Source of the DNA: Atopsyche davidsoni
Lineage: Eukaryota; Arthropoda; Insecta; Trichoptera; Hydrobiosidae
Assembly: GCA_022113835.1 (NCBI GenBank)
Contig: JAILWY010000029.1
Span: 2,490,001-2,554,000, forward strand
Direction: 5' to 3'
DNA length: 64,000 nt
Under the pieces are notes generated by a model, which saw only the letters and a program-made list of their open reading frames with translations, was not told where the DNA came from and ran no database searches. Shown one piece after another: positions 9,765 to 21,370 of this stretch. A program made the translations under genes and the position numbers. Each line of letters starts with the position of its first letter. Position 1 is the first letter of the stretch.

Positions 9765-12035
9765 AGCATCAAAGTACATCCCAAGATGTGAAGGTGACAG
9801 CTTCAGCTTCTACTCGAGCAGAACAGTGCCGGCTTCTTCATCAACTCAACATTGACCTATACTAGATAGTCATAAATAAACCCTCTGTGGGATAAACAAA
9901 AACTCCCGATGATGCTTTTGGATCATCTGTCTCTCCTTTGAAATCAACAGGGGTGATAAAATTTCATGTGCGCGAGCGTTCCACTCATATACACATAAAA
10001 TAGATATGAATACCTTAGAAAGAACGAACCCAATAGCAAATAGTCAAAAGTTCTGGTTTAAAGGAAGCTAAAATAGATCATCTTCAACTATTTATGTTGT
10101 AAAATTTTTATTGAAATAAGATGGGGCCCAGAAATGTAAAAAGGCAGGCCGGTCGCACTGCTTCCTAGGAGACTGCACAAACTGCACGCTTCGCGATGTG
10201 CAATCGCTCGACACGCCTCTAACCAGAAAATATGTCATGTGTAATAGAAAACTCCAACATGAGCCACCATGTTTCTCCGTCTATTGCAGACAATAGACCA
10301 CCGTCTTTCCGAAAGCAAATTCGGATAGAATATGCACCCATATTTCAATTCTCCGTCTAAATAAGAACAACCACTATCGGCTAGAACATACCCGAGAGTT
10401 GCAATACAATCGATTGTTTTCCAATGAAATTCTGCAATGAAAAGTTTCTCCGAGCATTGTCTTCTAACTGATGACTATACTGCAGAATTAATCAAAAATA
10501 TTGGCACGGAGCAAGACACGCCGCATATTATATTTTGACCTAGCGCAAACGAGCAAATGTTTGCATTCCGAGTAACTCAGGCCTCTACTACCTTTAGAAG
10601 AGCTTGATACATAATATAACGGACTTATAAGGCCAGTAAAATTGATGCCGAATCCAGAAAATATACACCATAAGAGGTCAGTGTAGAATAGTCATTAAAC
10701 TTGGCAGACTGCCTTGGCTGCGTCAGCGGAGAGGGTATTGCACAGCGGCCTTAAGGATACACCCAAGATGATATTGCTGAATGGTGCAATTTGACTACCA
10801 CGCGAAGAAGATCCTGTAGTAACACCAAGGATGTTGTTCTATAAAATCAATTTGCAATTAAAAATCTTCTTTATTGACACACGTGGATTAGAGAAACATT
10901 CCACCAGTTCAAGTGTCCGTACGAATTAATATTGATTACGCGTGCATCGAAAAGCTACATAGATACGCATTACATACACGACTTTGTGCGATCCGAAACC
11001 GCAGTCATTCGATATATGCGTCGGTTGTGAAAATCATTCATTTCGAAAGCAACAACGTAATAATACAGCATATCGTTCAATTATGTCCGACCTCAAGGAT
11101 TATTACTCAAATGTGGAAAATTTTATTATGAAGCAGCAAAAAATATATTATCATCAAATAATAACAATGTATGCAGCATCGCCGCCTCGAGCGAGGCGAG
11201 CACCACAAGATATTCTCCTGTTACTTCTGGGCGTCCCCGTCTTTCTACTATTTCTACTATCCAATTCTATTCAACTATTTAAAGCATACTGTGTCACCAT
11301 TCCTCGTGTCGGAAAACACGTTCAAACATTGCAATATTTATATTAAAAACGTTGCTGCAATGCAATCTTTGTTAATTCATATGAACAACGAATTGTGTTA
11401 CGACAATCATCAGGCAATGACACCGACCTTCATTTAATATATTCAGTTATAAGATAATATTTGTAATACACAATAGTGTGTTAACGGAGACGTCAAACGT
11501 GTCACTCCAGCACCGATGCCCGGGCTCGGGAGCAGCGAGGACTAATTGGCATTAGTATGATCTCAGCATTCTGTAAAACTGTAACGTAGGTAGCATTATG
11601 TTACGAGGACCTATGTTGCATTCCCATATTCTGCAGTCTTATAATAAACACAGTGCAAACTAGACGTGTTCTTTCACTACGTTACAATGGCGACGAGGAT
11701 GGGATATATCATCGGAAAGGAGGGTATAAAGACAGACCCGTCTCCCATGATTGCACGAGCCCACTGATTGAGTCTCAACCAATGTCACTTGGTAAAAATA
11801 AAACAAACATGCCAGAAGGCAACAAGAACCATTAATTGGATTTGATAATCCAATGAATAGTTTGAGTGATCTCAAATGTGGTGAATTCTCCCCGTGCTCG
11901 GGAGCAGCAAGTCACCTTGACTTTATTTGAGCAAAATATACTAGAATAATGGCAAAACGATGCCTCAAATTTGATATACACTTATCAAATGGAAAATACG
12001 ATTGAAAAATCGTCACAGCTCTGAAAAGTGCTCGC
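9765..12035. repeat. Segmental duplication, copy 1
   Basis: Nearly collinear with 14051-16205. Matching landmarks include 9765/14051, 10090/14385, 10913/14764, 11190/15528 and 11870/16040. This copy retains about 430 bp (10313-10748) missing from copy 2 and has an extra LTR insertion at 11580. It lacks the BEL-type solo LTR present in copy 2, preserving the empty site at about 11155-11170. Content is mainly the unclassified repeat family; short open frames in several phases are conserved only because the DNA is. Confidence 0.8.
11580..11686 (+). mobile_element. Short LTR with perfect terminal inverted repeat (Gypsy type)
   Basis: The 107-bp segment starts TGTAACGTAG and ends CTACGTTACA, a perfect 10-bp inverted repeat with TG...CA ends. 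It has an AATAAA-like signal in the middle and is followed at once by ATGGCGACGAGGATGGG, which fits a primer-binding site. The duplicate copy lacks it and keeps an uninterrupted junction (about 15926). The first about 18 bases of this LTR recur in composite units B (27531) and C (33461), fused to a gag remnant. Confidence 0.6.
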
Positions 12036-12600
12036 CCCCATCAAAACGGTAGCTCTTTTTCTGTAGGGGAAACCAAGTCCCGGACACACCAGAAAACTGA
12101 AAATATTTATTCATCGTCATGATTTGACGATTGCTATAAATATCTCCTCGTGTCGTTACTATTCTCCGATCGCAGTCGCCACAAGTTCCTAGCAGTAACT
12201 ACGCAAAGATGCGAAAGAACTCTACGTTAATTACGACTACAAATCATTCACGCTCAGGTGACAAAGGATTAGTCAATTGGCATTGGGAGCCAAGACTTCC
12301 GCAGCTCTCCCCCCGACCAAAGGTGTTATCAACACATTTTACACATGCGTGCAACATCTTTTCAAAAGTCATGTATATTTTTAAACAAACATGCACTCTG
12401 GAGAAAATACCGAACAAGACTATTTACTTTGAGGATCTGATTTAAAGCGACTTAACTTCAATACACAATACTGAAGCTTTACTAAATAGAAACAAGAACC
12501 TCATTTATTGCAACACCGCATTTCGGATGTGTCGGTGTTGGCTACCAATTGGCACCGAGTACTGTGTGAATCAAAATTTTCACTTACGTACTTGGGTTCT
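11870..12600 (+). repeat. Unclassified repeat family, copy with conserved MAKRCLK start
   Basis: Contains the family block GAGCAAAATATACTAGAATA followed by ATGGCAAAACGATGCCTC. A GGGAGCCAAGACTTC block follows near 12285, then the block TGTCGGTGTTGGCTACCAA near 12530. The same blocks recur at 13226, 16043, 38354-38950 and, diverged, 39850-40060. No long ORF survives. Family unknown; an LTR-type element is one possibility. Confidence 0.6.
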
Positions 12601-12770
12601 TGGTTCTAAAAAAATAAAAAAAAACAAGTTTAGCGCATAAGAGTGCTTACTATACAAATATCTTGAAAGTGATCTGCGCATCACACAATGTATTTTATTG
12701 TATGTTTTAATTGTTTCAAATGTTTTAAGTGTTATAAAATATCGAGTTACTCGAAACCGAACCACTTATT

Positions 12771-13225
12771 TTGTCGACTATACCTAGTCAACTCGAAGGG
12801 GAGTATTGTGGCGATGTCAATCATCCCACATTCGCAGACATGAATGTGCCGTTCCTAATAAAACCGAACCTGACAATGCAATATTGTTTACTCATCAGAG
12901 AAGGAATTCGCTTATCAGCAGACATGATAACAGACACCCCAGCCGCTGCACATACCAATGGATGTTGCGGAGGCACACACAAGACCCTATACAAAGTCGC
13001 CTCTCGGTCACCTCGAGAGCACTCCTCTGGTACCTTTTGACGTAGTAACATTGCAAATTCTTTCGCCGCCTTGATTGCTTCCCCACCGAGAGATTGAAGA
13101 AGTTGGTGCCACCTCAACCATTCCTGGCGAACTTGACATCATCATCTACAACAAGCTAAATAATTGCCGAAACGACGATTCTTCCGACTTAGAAGGCATA
13201 GAGTACTATCAATTGGATCATCACT
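12771..13225. other. Unresolved stretch with a 98-codon minus-strand open frame
   Basis: A minus-strand frame covers 12821-13117 without stops and has mixed composition, including SLGGEAIKAAKEFAMLLR. I do not recognise it. It lies between two copies of the repeat family, so an exon-like fragment of that element is as likely as a gene piece. Confidence 0.25.
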
Positions 13226-13500
13226 CAAATGTGGTGAATTCTCCCCATGCTCGGGAGCAGCAAGTCACCATGACTTTTTTTGAGCAAAATATACTAGAAT
13301 AATGGCAAAACGATGCCTCAAATTTGATATACACTTATCAAGCGGAAATTAGACGCATTCTTTCTATTTTGATTGCGTATCAGTTATAGAAAGACTCCTT
13401 TGAAATCAAAAGGGGTGATAAAATTTCATGTGCGCGAGCGTTCGACTCATATACACACAAAATAAATATGAATACTAAGTAAAGACTCGGACATGTCAAA
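13226..13500 (+). repeat. Unclassified repeat family, partial copy
   Basis: Carries the CTCGGGAGCAGCAAGTCACC and GAGCAAAATATACTAGAATA blocks, then TTAGACGCATTCTTTCTA and TTGATTGCGTATCAGTTATA. The same order occurs at 38868-39050. It ends in the TTTCATGTGCGCGAGCGTTC block also present at 9963 and 14258. Confidence 0.6.
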
Positions 13501-13589
13501 GGGAGTCTTGAGAGTCACAAAGCATAAATACGGAGACAAAAAGAGTGAAGCTCAAGAGTCGTCTTTGGGGGACACGCTGCAGGTACAAC

Positions 13590-14045
13590 GCTAAGGCCTG
13601 TTGTTCTTCCTAATTACAAGAGAAACAGCCCATCAGGGGGCTGATTATCAAGTGATATGGGATAGCCTGGTAAGCCTGCGAAGGATGCTATTGGAGCAGG
13701 AGATTCAAAAGTTCAGCCTGCCCAAGTTGAGCTACCTGGACTGGCGCATAGTGCAAAGCATGCTCGAGCAACCATTCCAGCATACGGGAATTTAGATCCT
13801 AGTATGCTTCTATCATCCCTGGGTCAGCGGAATGGAGCAAAGGACGGTTCGATGCTATTCTGATGCAACCACTGGATGTCAACGTGTACCAGACTGCTGC
13901 TACCTACACGAGAAAAGACAACGAGTGTTCCAGGACGGAACAATGTCTGAGGAGGGGGTAGTGTTACATGACACTGGTTAGGTCGAGAAACGAATATCGG
14001 AACGAGGAACAAGAGCAAGATGGAGTCGATGAGTGCGCTTCGCGC
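13590..14045 (+). mobile_element. 3' end of a Gypsy-like element with polypurine tract and LTR start
   Basis: The segment ends in a polypurine tract (GAGGAGGGGG, about 13949-13958) followed by AGTGTTACATGACACTGG, the layout expected at a 3' LTR junction. Upstream coding-like sequence is too degraded to assign. Confidence 0.45.
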
Positions 14046-14050
14046 GAGCT

Positions 14051-16205
14051 CCTGAGAGCATCAAAAGACATCTCAAGATGTGAAGGTGACAGCTTCAGCT
14101 TCTACTCAAGCAGAACAGTGCCGGCTTCTTTATAAACTCAACTTTGACCTATACTAGATAGTTATAAATAATCCCTCTGTGAGATAAACAAAAACTCCTG
14201 ATGATGCTTTTGGATCATCTATCTCTCCTTTGAAATCAACAGGGGTGATAAAATTTCATGTGCGCGAGCGTTCCACTCATATACACATAAAATAGATATG
14301 AATACGTTAGAAAGAACGAACCCAATAGCAAATAGTCAAAAGTTCTGGTTTAAAGGAAGCTAAAATAGATCATCTTCAACTATTTATGTTGTAAAATGTT
14401 TATTGAAATAAGATGGGGCCCAGAAATGTAAAAAGGCAGGCCGGTCGCACTGCTTCCTCGGAGACTGCACAAACTGCACGCTTCGCGATGTGCAATCGCT
14501 CGACACGCTTCTAACCGGAAAATACGATATGTGAAATAGAAAACTCCAACATCAGCCACCATGTTTCTCCGTCTATTGTAGACAGACCACCGTCTTTCAC
14601 CTTAAGGATACACCCAAGATGATATTGCTGATTGGTGCAATATGACTACCACGCGAAGAAGATCAAGTAGTAACACCAAGGATGTTGTTCTATAAAATCA
14701 ATTTGCAATTAAAAATCTTCTTTATTGACACACGTGGATTAGAGAAACATTCCACCAGATCAAGTGTCCGTAAGAATTAATATTGATTACACGTGTATCG
14801 AAAAGCTACATAGATACGCATTACATACACGACTTTGTGCGATCCGAAACCGCAGTCATTCGATATATGCGTCGGTTGTGAAAATCATTCATTTCGAAAG
14901 CAACAACGTAATAATACAGCATATCGTTCAATTATGTCCGACCTCAAGGATTATTACTCAAATGTGGAAAATTTTATTATGAAGCAGCAAAAAATATATT
15001 ATCATCAAATAATAACTGTACGATTTTAATGATGGTACTACCATCTATGTTTGGTTGGTAGTATGAGCTATCAAAGTGGTGATAGCTCAGGGAACTGTTT
15101 TGCAAGCCATGTGACCTATGAGTCATATGACGGCAAATTGGGACCTAGAGAAGGGGGGACCAAGTGGCGTATAAAAGGGCGGGCTGGCCTGCAGCTCGTC
15201 CTCTTTTTCTCTCTATTCTCGGTCTTTTCTATTCTCTTACTGTTATGTGATATTTATATTGTATGTTGCTTGAACGAACAAGTGTTAACTTTACTGATAA
15301 GTTTTAATTTATTGTAATAAAAACGGAAATTATAGAATCCGATTTTTAATGACGAACGAGACGCGCATCATACCTTAAAGTAACTAATATAACGACCATT
15401 AATCCCGGTCGAGAAACGAGCCGAAGATCGAACATGTGTGGGCTGAATTTACGACTCAGCGGGATCCACGCATGCTGCGGATCGGCGCGTCCAATAACAA
15501 TGTATGCAGCATCGCCGCCTCGAGCAAGCGAGCACCACAAGATATTCTCCTGTTACTTCTGGGCGTCCCCGTCTTTCTACTATTTCTACTATCCAATTCT
15601 ATTCAACTATTTAAAGCATACTGTGTCACCATTCCTCGTGTCGGAAAACACGTTCAAACATTGCAATATTTATATTAAAAACGTTGCTGCAATGCAATCT
15701 TTGTTAATTCATATGAACAACGAATTGTGTTACGACAATCATCAGACAATGACACCGACCTGACCACACAAATGTTCATTTAATATATTCAGTTATAAGA
15801 TAATATTTGTAATACACAAGAGTGTGTTAACGGAGACGTCAAACGTGTCACTCCAGCACCGATGCCCAAGCTCGGGAGCAGCGAGGACTAATTGGCAATA
15901 GTATGATCTTAGCAATCTGTAAAACCATCGCACGAGCCCACTATTGTGTCTCTACCAATGTCACTTGGTAAAAATAAAACAAACATGCCAGAAGGCATCA
16001 AGAACTATCCATAGGATTTGATAATCCAATGAATAGTTTGAGTGATCTCAAATGTGGTGAATTCTCCCTATGCTCGGGAGCAGCAAGTCACCTTGACTTT
16101 TTTCGAGCAAAATATACTAGAATAATGGCAAAACGATGCCTCAAATTTAATATACACTTATCAAATGGAAAATACGATTTAAAAATCGTCACAGCTCTGA
16201 AAACG
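14051..16205. repeat. Segmental duplication, copy 2
   Basis: Second copy of the 9765-12035 segment about 4.3 kb downstream in the same orientation. It has lost about 430 bp (junction near 14598) and gained the solo LTR at 15017-15493. Beyond about 16205 the copies diverge: copy 1 continues GTGCTCGCCC, copy 2 CGGTTTGTGTG. Confidence 0.8.
15017..15493 (+). mobile_element. BEL/Pao-type solo LTR with 5-bp target duplication
   Basis: The 477-bp insertion begins TGTACG, ends GTCCA, and is flanked by ATAAC at 15012-15016 and 15494-15498. Copy 1 of the duplication has a single ATAAC at this point, giving an exact empty site. Inside are TATAAAAGGG (15170) and AATAAA (15316), then GACGAACGAGACGCGCATCA. 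That last block is close to GACGAAGAGACGCGCATAGA next to the BEL integrase tail in composite unit B (about 32090). That link supports the BEL/Pao assignment. Confidence 0.8.
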
Positions 16206-16284
16206 GTTTGTGTGCGGGTTAAGAAACGAAGTTTTAAGGCAGAGGTTATTCTCCTGACTACACGGGGCCCATTGGGGGAAAAAC

Positions 16285-16510
16285 GTATCCGGTGGTAGTG
16301 GACGCGATGTCCAGGTGGATCGAAATTTTCAACGTTACCACGGAATAGAACACATATTTACGGCTCCCTATCACCCTTCTTCAAATAGGTTGGCGGAAAA
16401 TGCCGTACGCACATTGAAACGGGTTATAAAGAATGCCATACGGGAAAGACAAAATGTGGATCGCGCACTTTGGGCATTCTTGTAGTAAACCTGATCAAAT
16501 CAAGTGCGAC
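16285..16510 (+). pseudogene. Ty3/Gypsy integrase core fragment, internally deleted
   Basis: One frame reads YPVVVDAMSRWIEIFNV and then a stop. After a deletion it continues HGIEHIFTAPYHPSSN with LAENAVRTLKRVIK and a stop near 16485. These are the first-Asp region and the TAPYHPxSNGxAE region of Gypsy integrases. The catalytic stretch between them is missing, so it is inactive. The degenerate tail continues to about 16700. Confidence 0.75.
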
Positions 16511-16759
16511 TAACCTAACCTTTAAAAGATTTTTGGGAACAGTTAAACGAAGGAGGGCCTCATTACCCGGTAATGCCAATGCCAAAGACTAAAGCATTGT
16601 CTCTAGCACTCTTTGGTCCTAGGCCTTATAGGGGGGGAAACGTCACAGTAGGCGATCGAGTACCAATGGATTGACCGCCACATCCGTTTTGATTGACCCA
16701 AGGGCAAATTCTCGGATGAACCTCACGGAGTCACCGATGAGAGCGGTGGTGGAGAAACG

Positions 16760-17640
16760 GTCGAACTAGAGAAAGAATTCGATAAAAGTACAAACTTTTT
16801 AGATCTTTCGGTTAAAAATGTAAATAACCGTCACCATTTTAGTGTATATCGTAAGCCGACATTCGCTGATACACAATACATTATAAATCCACGCACCCCT
16901 GGTCACATAAATTAGAAGCATACCATAGCATGGAAGGAGCGACGAAGAAAAGCCTTTTAGATGCATAGAATATTTTGGTCAAGTCTCACTTGATATTTGC
17001 AAACAACTATCAGATTTTAAAATGGCCTTTAACAATAGAAGCAACTTAGGATTACATTTAAAAAAACAGTAAGGACAAAGTTGATGCCTTCCAGAAGAGT
17101 CGAGTCTACAAATTAACGTGTGACGACTGTAAAGCTATTTACATTGGTCAAACAGGTCGTAGTTTTGCAACTAGATACAAAGAGCACCTGGCATCCTTTA
17201 GAAATAATAAAGTAGACTCACAATTTGCATTACATCTCAATGAAAATAATCATAATGTTGACAATAAGCCAAGTCTCGTTCATTTTTCTAATACAGGCTA
17301 TAGACTTAATATTTTGGAGCAATTAAGAAATAATAAAGCACCAACATTTAGAATTCCCTCTGATCAACGAGCAATTGAATAACCATAATTCTCCCCTCCT
17401 TAATATTTTTAAAAATACACTTTGATTCGGCATTCAAAGTAATTGCTTTCAGGTGACGGCCAGGAATCGTCAAAAAATAGTTTATTTAATTTTATTTCAA
17501 TGGGGTTTCACAGCGCCCAATAGAAGCATTTTTCCACATAAATTTGTAATGTAGTATAATTTATGACTCGTGTATTTCTGTTGAATTTGTTATGTATAAG
17601 CTCGCTTTTTTCTGTATAGATTCAGTCTTGAAGATGCCGT
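16760..17640 (+). mobile_element. Penelope-like element, 3' part with GIY-YIG endonuclease
   Basis: The 5' part encodes a degraded end of the reverse transcriptase (TNFLDLSVK...FSVYRKPTFADT). After frame damage, an uninterrupted frame from 17071 to TAA at 17380-17382 gives about 103 residues of GIY-YIG nuclease. It includes VYKLTCDDCKAIYIGQTGRS, with the CX2C pair typical of Penelope elements, then RYKEHLASF. Downstream at about 17625-17650 the DNA has TTGAAGA, a GCCG/CGGC hairpin and GAAA, reminiscent of hammerhead ribozyme cores reported for this class. The RT core is absent, so this copy is dead. Confidence 0.8.
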
Positions 17641-17699
17641 GTTCGGCGAAAGAGCTCTCGCTAATAGTGAAATTAACGTAGTCTCCAAAACCTTTATTT

Positions 17700-18080
17700 T
17701 ATTGTATGAAAACTAGTCATTTTTCGGAATTCGTAAATCATCTTATCGAAACGGACCATACATACAACGGTGGTTTTGATATTTTACATAGATGCACACA
17801 GAGAGGTATAACACTCAATAATTTAGAAGTTATCAGAGATTCCTAAACAATATAATATAAATAAAAGCTTGTTAATTAATAATATTGTTTTCCCGTCCTC
17901 ATCACCTTTATTAAACATGTTTCCATTATAATTTAAACCGTAAATAAATTTTAGTCCACGTCTTTATAATGTGTAGTGATCCGACTAATTGATCGACCCT
18001 CATCTAATTATTTTGAATTTTTATTGTTACCATGACTATGTTAGTTGTATTTAAACGTATGCTGTTTGTATATTTTGTTA
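17700..18080 (+). mobile_element. Penelope-like element, second tandem 3' fragment
   Basis: Encodes the end of a different Penelope GIY-YIG domain (HFSEFVNHLIETDHTYNGGF, stop about 17847) followed by AT-rich 3' sequence. It matches 37908-38230 closely. It abuts the first fragment head to tail, an arrangement common for Penelope elements. Confidence 0.7.
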
Positions 18081-18242
18081 GTTTAATAGACGTAGTTTAG
18101 TTTAAAACAAACGTACCGGGTGTCTATCTGCAAATGAGCTGAACTTTCTTTAAAAGTTTTAACTAAAATAGTACAAAAACAATCTTTTCCTGAGGAATAT
18201 AACGCCCGTATCAACAAATCGTCTATAAGACCAGCTCGTAAC

Positions 18243-18768
18243 TTGTCAATGCTAAGTATATTCATGGATACTGATCAAATTATCAGAGTTGGCGGCAGAC
18301 TTTTAAATTCAACCGGGTTCAACTATAGCAAAAAGCATCCAATTTTATTATGTGGCAAGCATCACTTTACCCACCTTTTATTTCGACAGGAGCACCTCAA
18401 GCTTTTACATGCGGGGTCCCAAATGTTGTTGACTAATACACGTGAAAATTGGTGGACTCTTAACGGCAGAAACTTAGCTAGAAAAACTGTTCATCAATGT
18501 GTAACCTGTAGTCGTATGTCAGGTAGAACGTTACAGCCCATGATGGGAAATTTACCAAGGGAAAGGTTGGAACCTGGTTTCCCTTTTCTGTATTGTGGGG
18601 TAGATTACGCCGGACCTCTATTTATGTTGAACAAAAAAGGCAGAGGAGCCAAGTTAGAGAAATGCTATCTTTGCTTATTTATTTGTTTTTCCACGCGAGC
18701 TGTACATCTAGAGCTTGTCACAAGCCTCACACCCGAAGGCTACATTTTAGCATTACTCGCTTAGCGCC
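18243..18768 (+). pseudogene. BEL/Pao integrase fragment
   Basis: About 173 codons: IIRVGGRLLNSTGFNYSKKH, then an H2C2 zinc-binding region (H...H and CVTCSRM), then GVDYAGPLF with the first catalytic Asp, then TRAVHLELV. This is BEL/Pao integrase in the usual order. Translation runs into unrelated sequence at about 18764, before the second Asp and Glu, so it is truncated. Confidence 0.8.
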
Positions 18769-18784
18769 AGATCTCTTCGGACCA

Positions 18785-19456
18785 CGAACGGAGATGTAGT
18801 CTCCTTGTTTTAAATTAAATAACGTAACACTGAAATTATTACAATATACCAAGTGAACAATAAAAATGTTATAACCAGTAACCAACCGCTTCTTCTTACT
18901 TCCCCGACACATAACAAATTGGTGTCAGAAGTAAAGTGGGATTATTCTTGAAATATCCCAAAAGCAACGCTCGAAGAAAACGGCTAAATCGTCTTCAAGT
19001 AACCTCATCACAAGTGCCAAAACAGCTGACTACGTCGCTGGCACGAGGAGGAGATCTTCAAGTACCTCATCACAGTGCTAATTTAGCGCTAGCACAAGGA
19101 AGAGATCTTCAAGAAACTCAAGTCATCGATCGGCAGCAGTATCGGAGCAGACAACGTCGCCGAACTCAAGTGCCATCGGGAGACAGTTGGGGAAGGAAGA
19201 AAGAAAAAATCGAAGCAACACGGAATTGGACAAGATATTTTTGTAAGTGTATTGTAATTTTTCTTTTCTCACAGTGACAATTATCTATTATATATTTTGC
19301 ATTTGTTAAAAATCAACTAAAATATTCTAATCATGGCAAAGAGTAAAACAAATAATCAAGAGTTAGTACCAATCATGTTTTTATCTACATTTGTAACAGA
19401 GTTTGACGGAAAATCGGACCAATTAAATAAATTCGTAAGAGATTGTGAAATTTAAA
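18785..19456 (+). mobile_element. Gypsy-like LTR end, primer-binding site and gag start
   Basis: LTR-like sequence ends near 18912 (CCCCGACACATAACA) and is followed by TTGGTGTCAGAAGTAAAG, a common insect Gypsy primer-binding region. A leader follows, and at 19333 ATGGCAAAGAGTAAAAC opens a gag-like frame (about 40 codons, VTEFDGKSDQLNKFVRDCE). That frame is cut by the Jockey insertion at about 19457. Confidence 0.55.
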
Positions 19457-19467
19457 AAAATTTCATC

Positions 19468-20673
19468 ATGGACATAGAGAAAGCCTTCGATACGGTCTGG
19501 CACGACGGTCTACTGCACACGTTGTTCGTTTCGGGAGTCCCTCTCTACATTATCGATATTCTCGCATCTTTCCTGAGTGACAGACAATTTGCCGTCTCAC
19601 TCCCGGGAGCCTCCTCCAGCCGGAGACCGGTCCCGGCGGGGGTCCCCCAGGGCTCAGTCCTAGCCCCACTCCTATTTTCCCACTTCATCAGCGACCTGCC
19701 CACGCCCAAGGGATGCGATCTAGCGCTCTACGCAGACGACACTGCCTGCTACTCCACCTCAAATCGCACTGACACTGTAGCGGCGGTCAGTGCAAACACA
19801 CGCTACATTATTTGTTTTGTGAAGCTCCGCCCCTACCTCAGGTAGAGACTTTCTAATTTTACGACAACCCTACAACCCTAGCGATAAGGTCACCCACGAC
19901 AGAGAGACGCAGACACTCGACTAGTAACCACGTAATATTCTTTTGTCCATCATCTTAATAAACTAATACGCAAACATTTCGCCAGCCTTTTGATCTACAT
20001 CCATTATCATAAGCAACATAACATCAACGGCGAAAACACCATTGTTAAAAGACTCCAGAACAGACTTGACTCAATCAGTGCCTTCTACAAAAAATGGAGG
20101 ATCAAAGTCAACCAGGGGAAGACTGAGGCAATCATCTTCACCTGGAAACATCCTGGTAACGATCGCACTGACCCCCTACGAGCTGACGGCAAGCCGATCC
20201 AATGGAGCAAAAAGGTGAAATACCTCGGAGTTCATCTGGATCAGAGCCTCGCATGGCATCCCCACATCGCAGCCGCCCGAATAAAAGGCCACACAGGCAA
20301 AAACAGCCTCTACCCACTGCTGTACGCTAGAAGCCCCCTCTCCCTCGAGTCCAAGCTCAGGCTCTACACCTCCATCATCAGGCCGTACATGATGTACGCC
20401 GAATCTGTCTGGTCAAACGCCAGCCAACACCTCATCGCAAGTATCCAAGCCGCCCAAAACTCCTGCCTACGCCTCATCCTAGGTGCCTACTACCGTACAT
20501 CGACAACCACCCTCTGTGCCCAGACCAAAATCCCACCGATCGCAACTCAGACGCATCACGTCACCGAAAGACTATACCAGTCCATAAGGAAAACAAAAAA
20601 CCCCCTCCTCAAAGGGATCGGAGACGATACCCCAGACTCACTGCCAAAAAAATTTTTTGAGTTCAAATCATAA
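19468..20673 (+). pseudogene. Jockey-type non-LTR reverse transcriptase, 5'-truncated and interrupted
   Basis: The first part (19468-about 19790) has MDIEKAFDTVWHDGL, PVPAGVPQGSVLAP and the catalytic ALYADDTA: RT motifs A, B and C. The second part (about 20032-20673) continues with FYKKWRIKVNQGKTEAIIF, VKYLGVHLD and a thumb/C-terminal region. An LTR insertion of about 235 bp separates the halves. GC-rich codon use differs from the AT-rich neighbours. No start or endonuclease domain is present, so it is a 5'-truncated copy. Confidence 0.85.
19795..20030 (+). mobile_element. Solo LTR inside the Jockey RT
   Basis: Matches the LTR at about 23350-23615 and its copies in units B and C. Shared blocks include AAGCTCCGCCCC, GTAACCACG and ACGCAAACATTTCGCC followed by GCCTTTTGATC. 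The RT reading frame resumes directly after it. Exact termini and target duplication were not resolved. Confidence 0.6.
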
Positions 20674-21370
20674 CTTGCCTGACCACCGACGAGACGCTGT
20701 CGGTGTAATAAACTTCACAATATAAAGTATTGAAAGTTGTTATTATTTAAACGTTCGAACGAGAGTCCATCCAGTGTTGCATCCGCGGAGTCACATGTCA
20801 AGCTAGTGGCGTTCCGAGAGGGGCACAAACATAATTTTGGTGTCAGATAGTGGGGTTTCAAGATATATTCTGTCAACCGAACCATCACAACGTAATTTGG
20901 TGCAAGTAACGGGGTTTATCACATCTCTTAAATAACAGACTGTTATTGAAAGAGATGTATCCAGAGAATTCAATCGCTGAAGGGAACAGGACGAAAACCA
21001 GCCGAGAGGGAATACTAAAAGGCGTACGCGCTGTTTACCTGAGCGCATTACACAGGATCATGCGAAATGACTCTCTCGGACTCATCTGTGAAATGGAGTT
21101 TTACTAGCTCGCTATGAGTTAGTCATGTTGGAATTATCAGTTGATTGATTAGTCCTATACTTTCTATAGTACTATACTTTCAAAACACTTGTACGGGGAA
21201 AAGTAGCTTTTATCCAGAAGTATATAAAGAATCACTGACGATATTAACGGTGGGTAACCAGCAACTCTTCAGGATCTTCTCGAAAACGGACGCAAATCGC
21301 CACCCGGGCGGCCGGACGTTCCAACGGTATAAGAACCGTTCAGCCCCGGAAGGGGGCAGTATTAGATTTG

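Noticed and set aside
10913..11437. Overlapping plus-strand frames conserved at 14764-15763 as a possible gene pair
   Set aside because: Conservation is at DNA level over a whole segmental duplication, several frames are equally conserved, and one copy is interrupted by a solo LTR.
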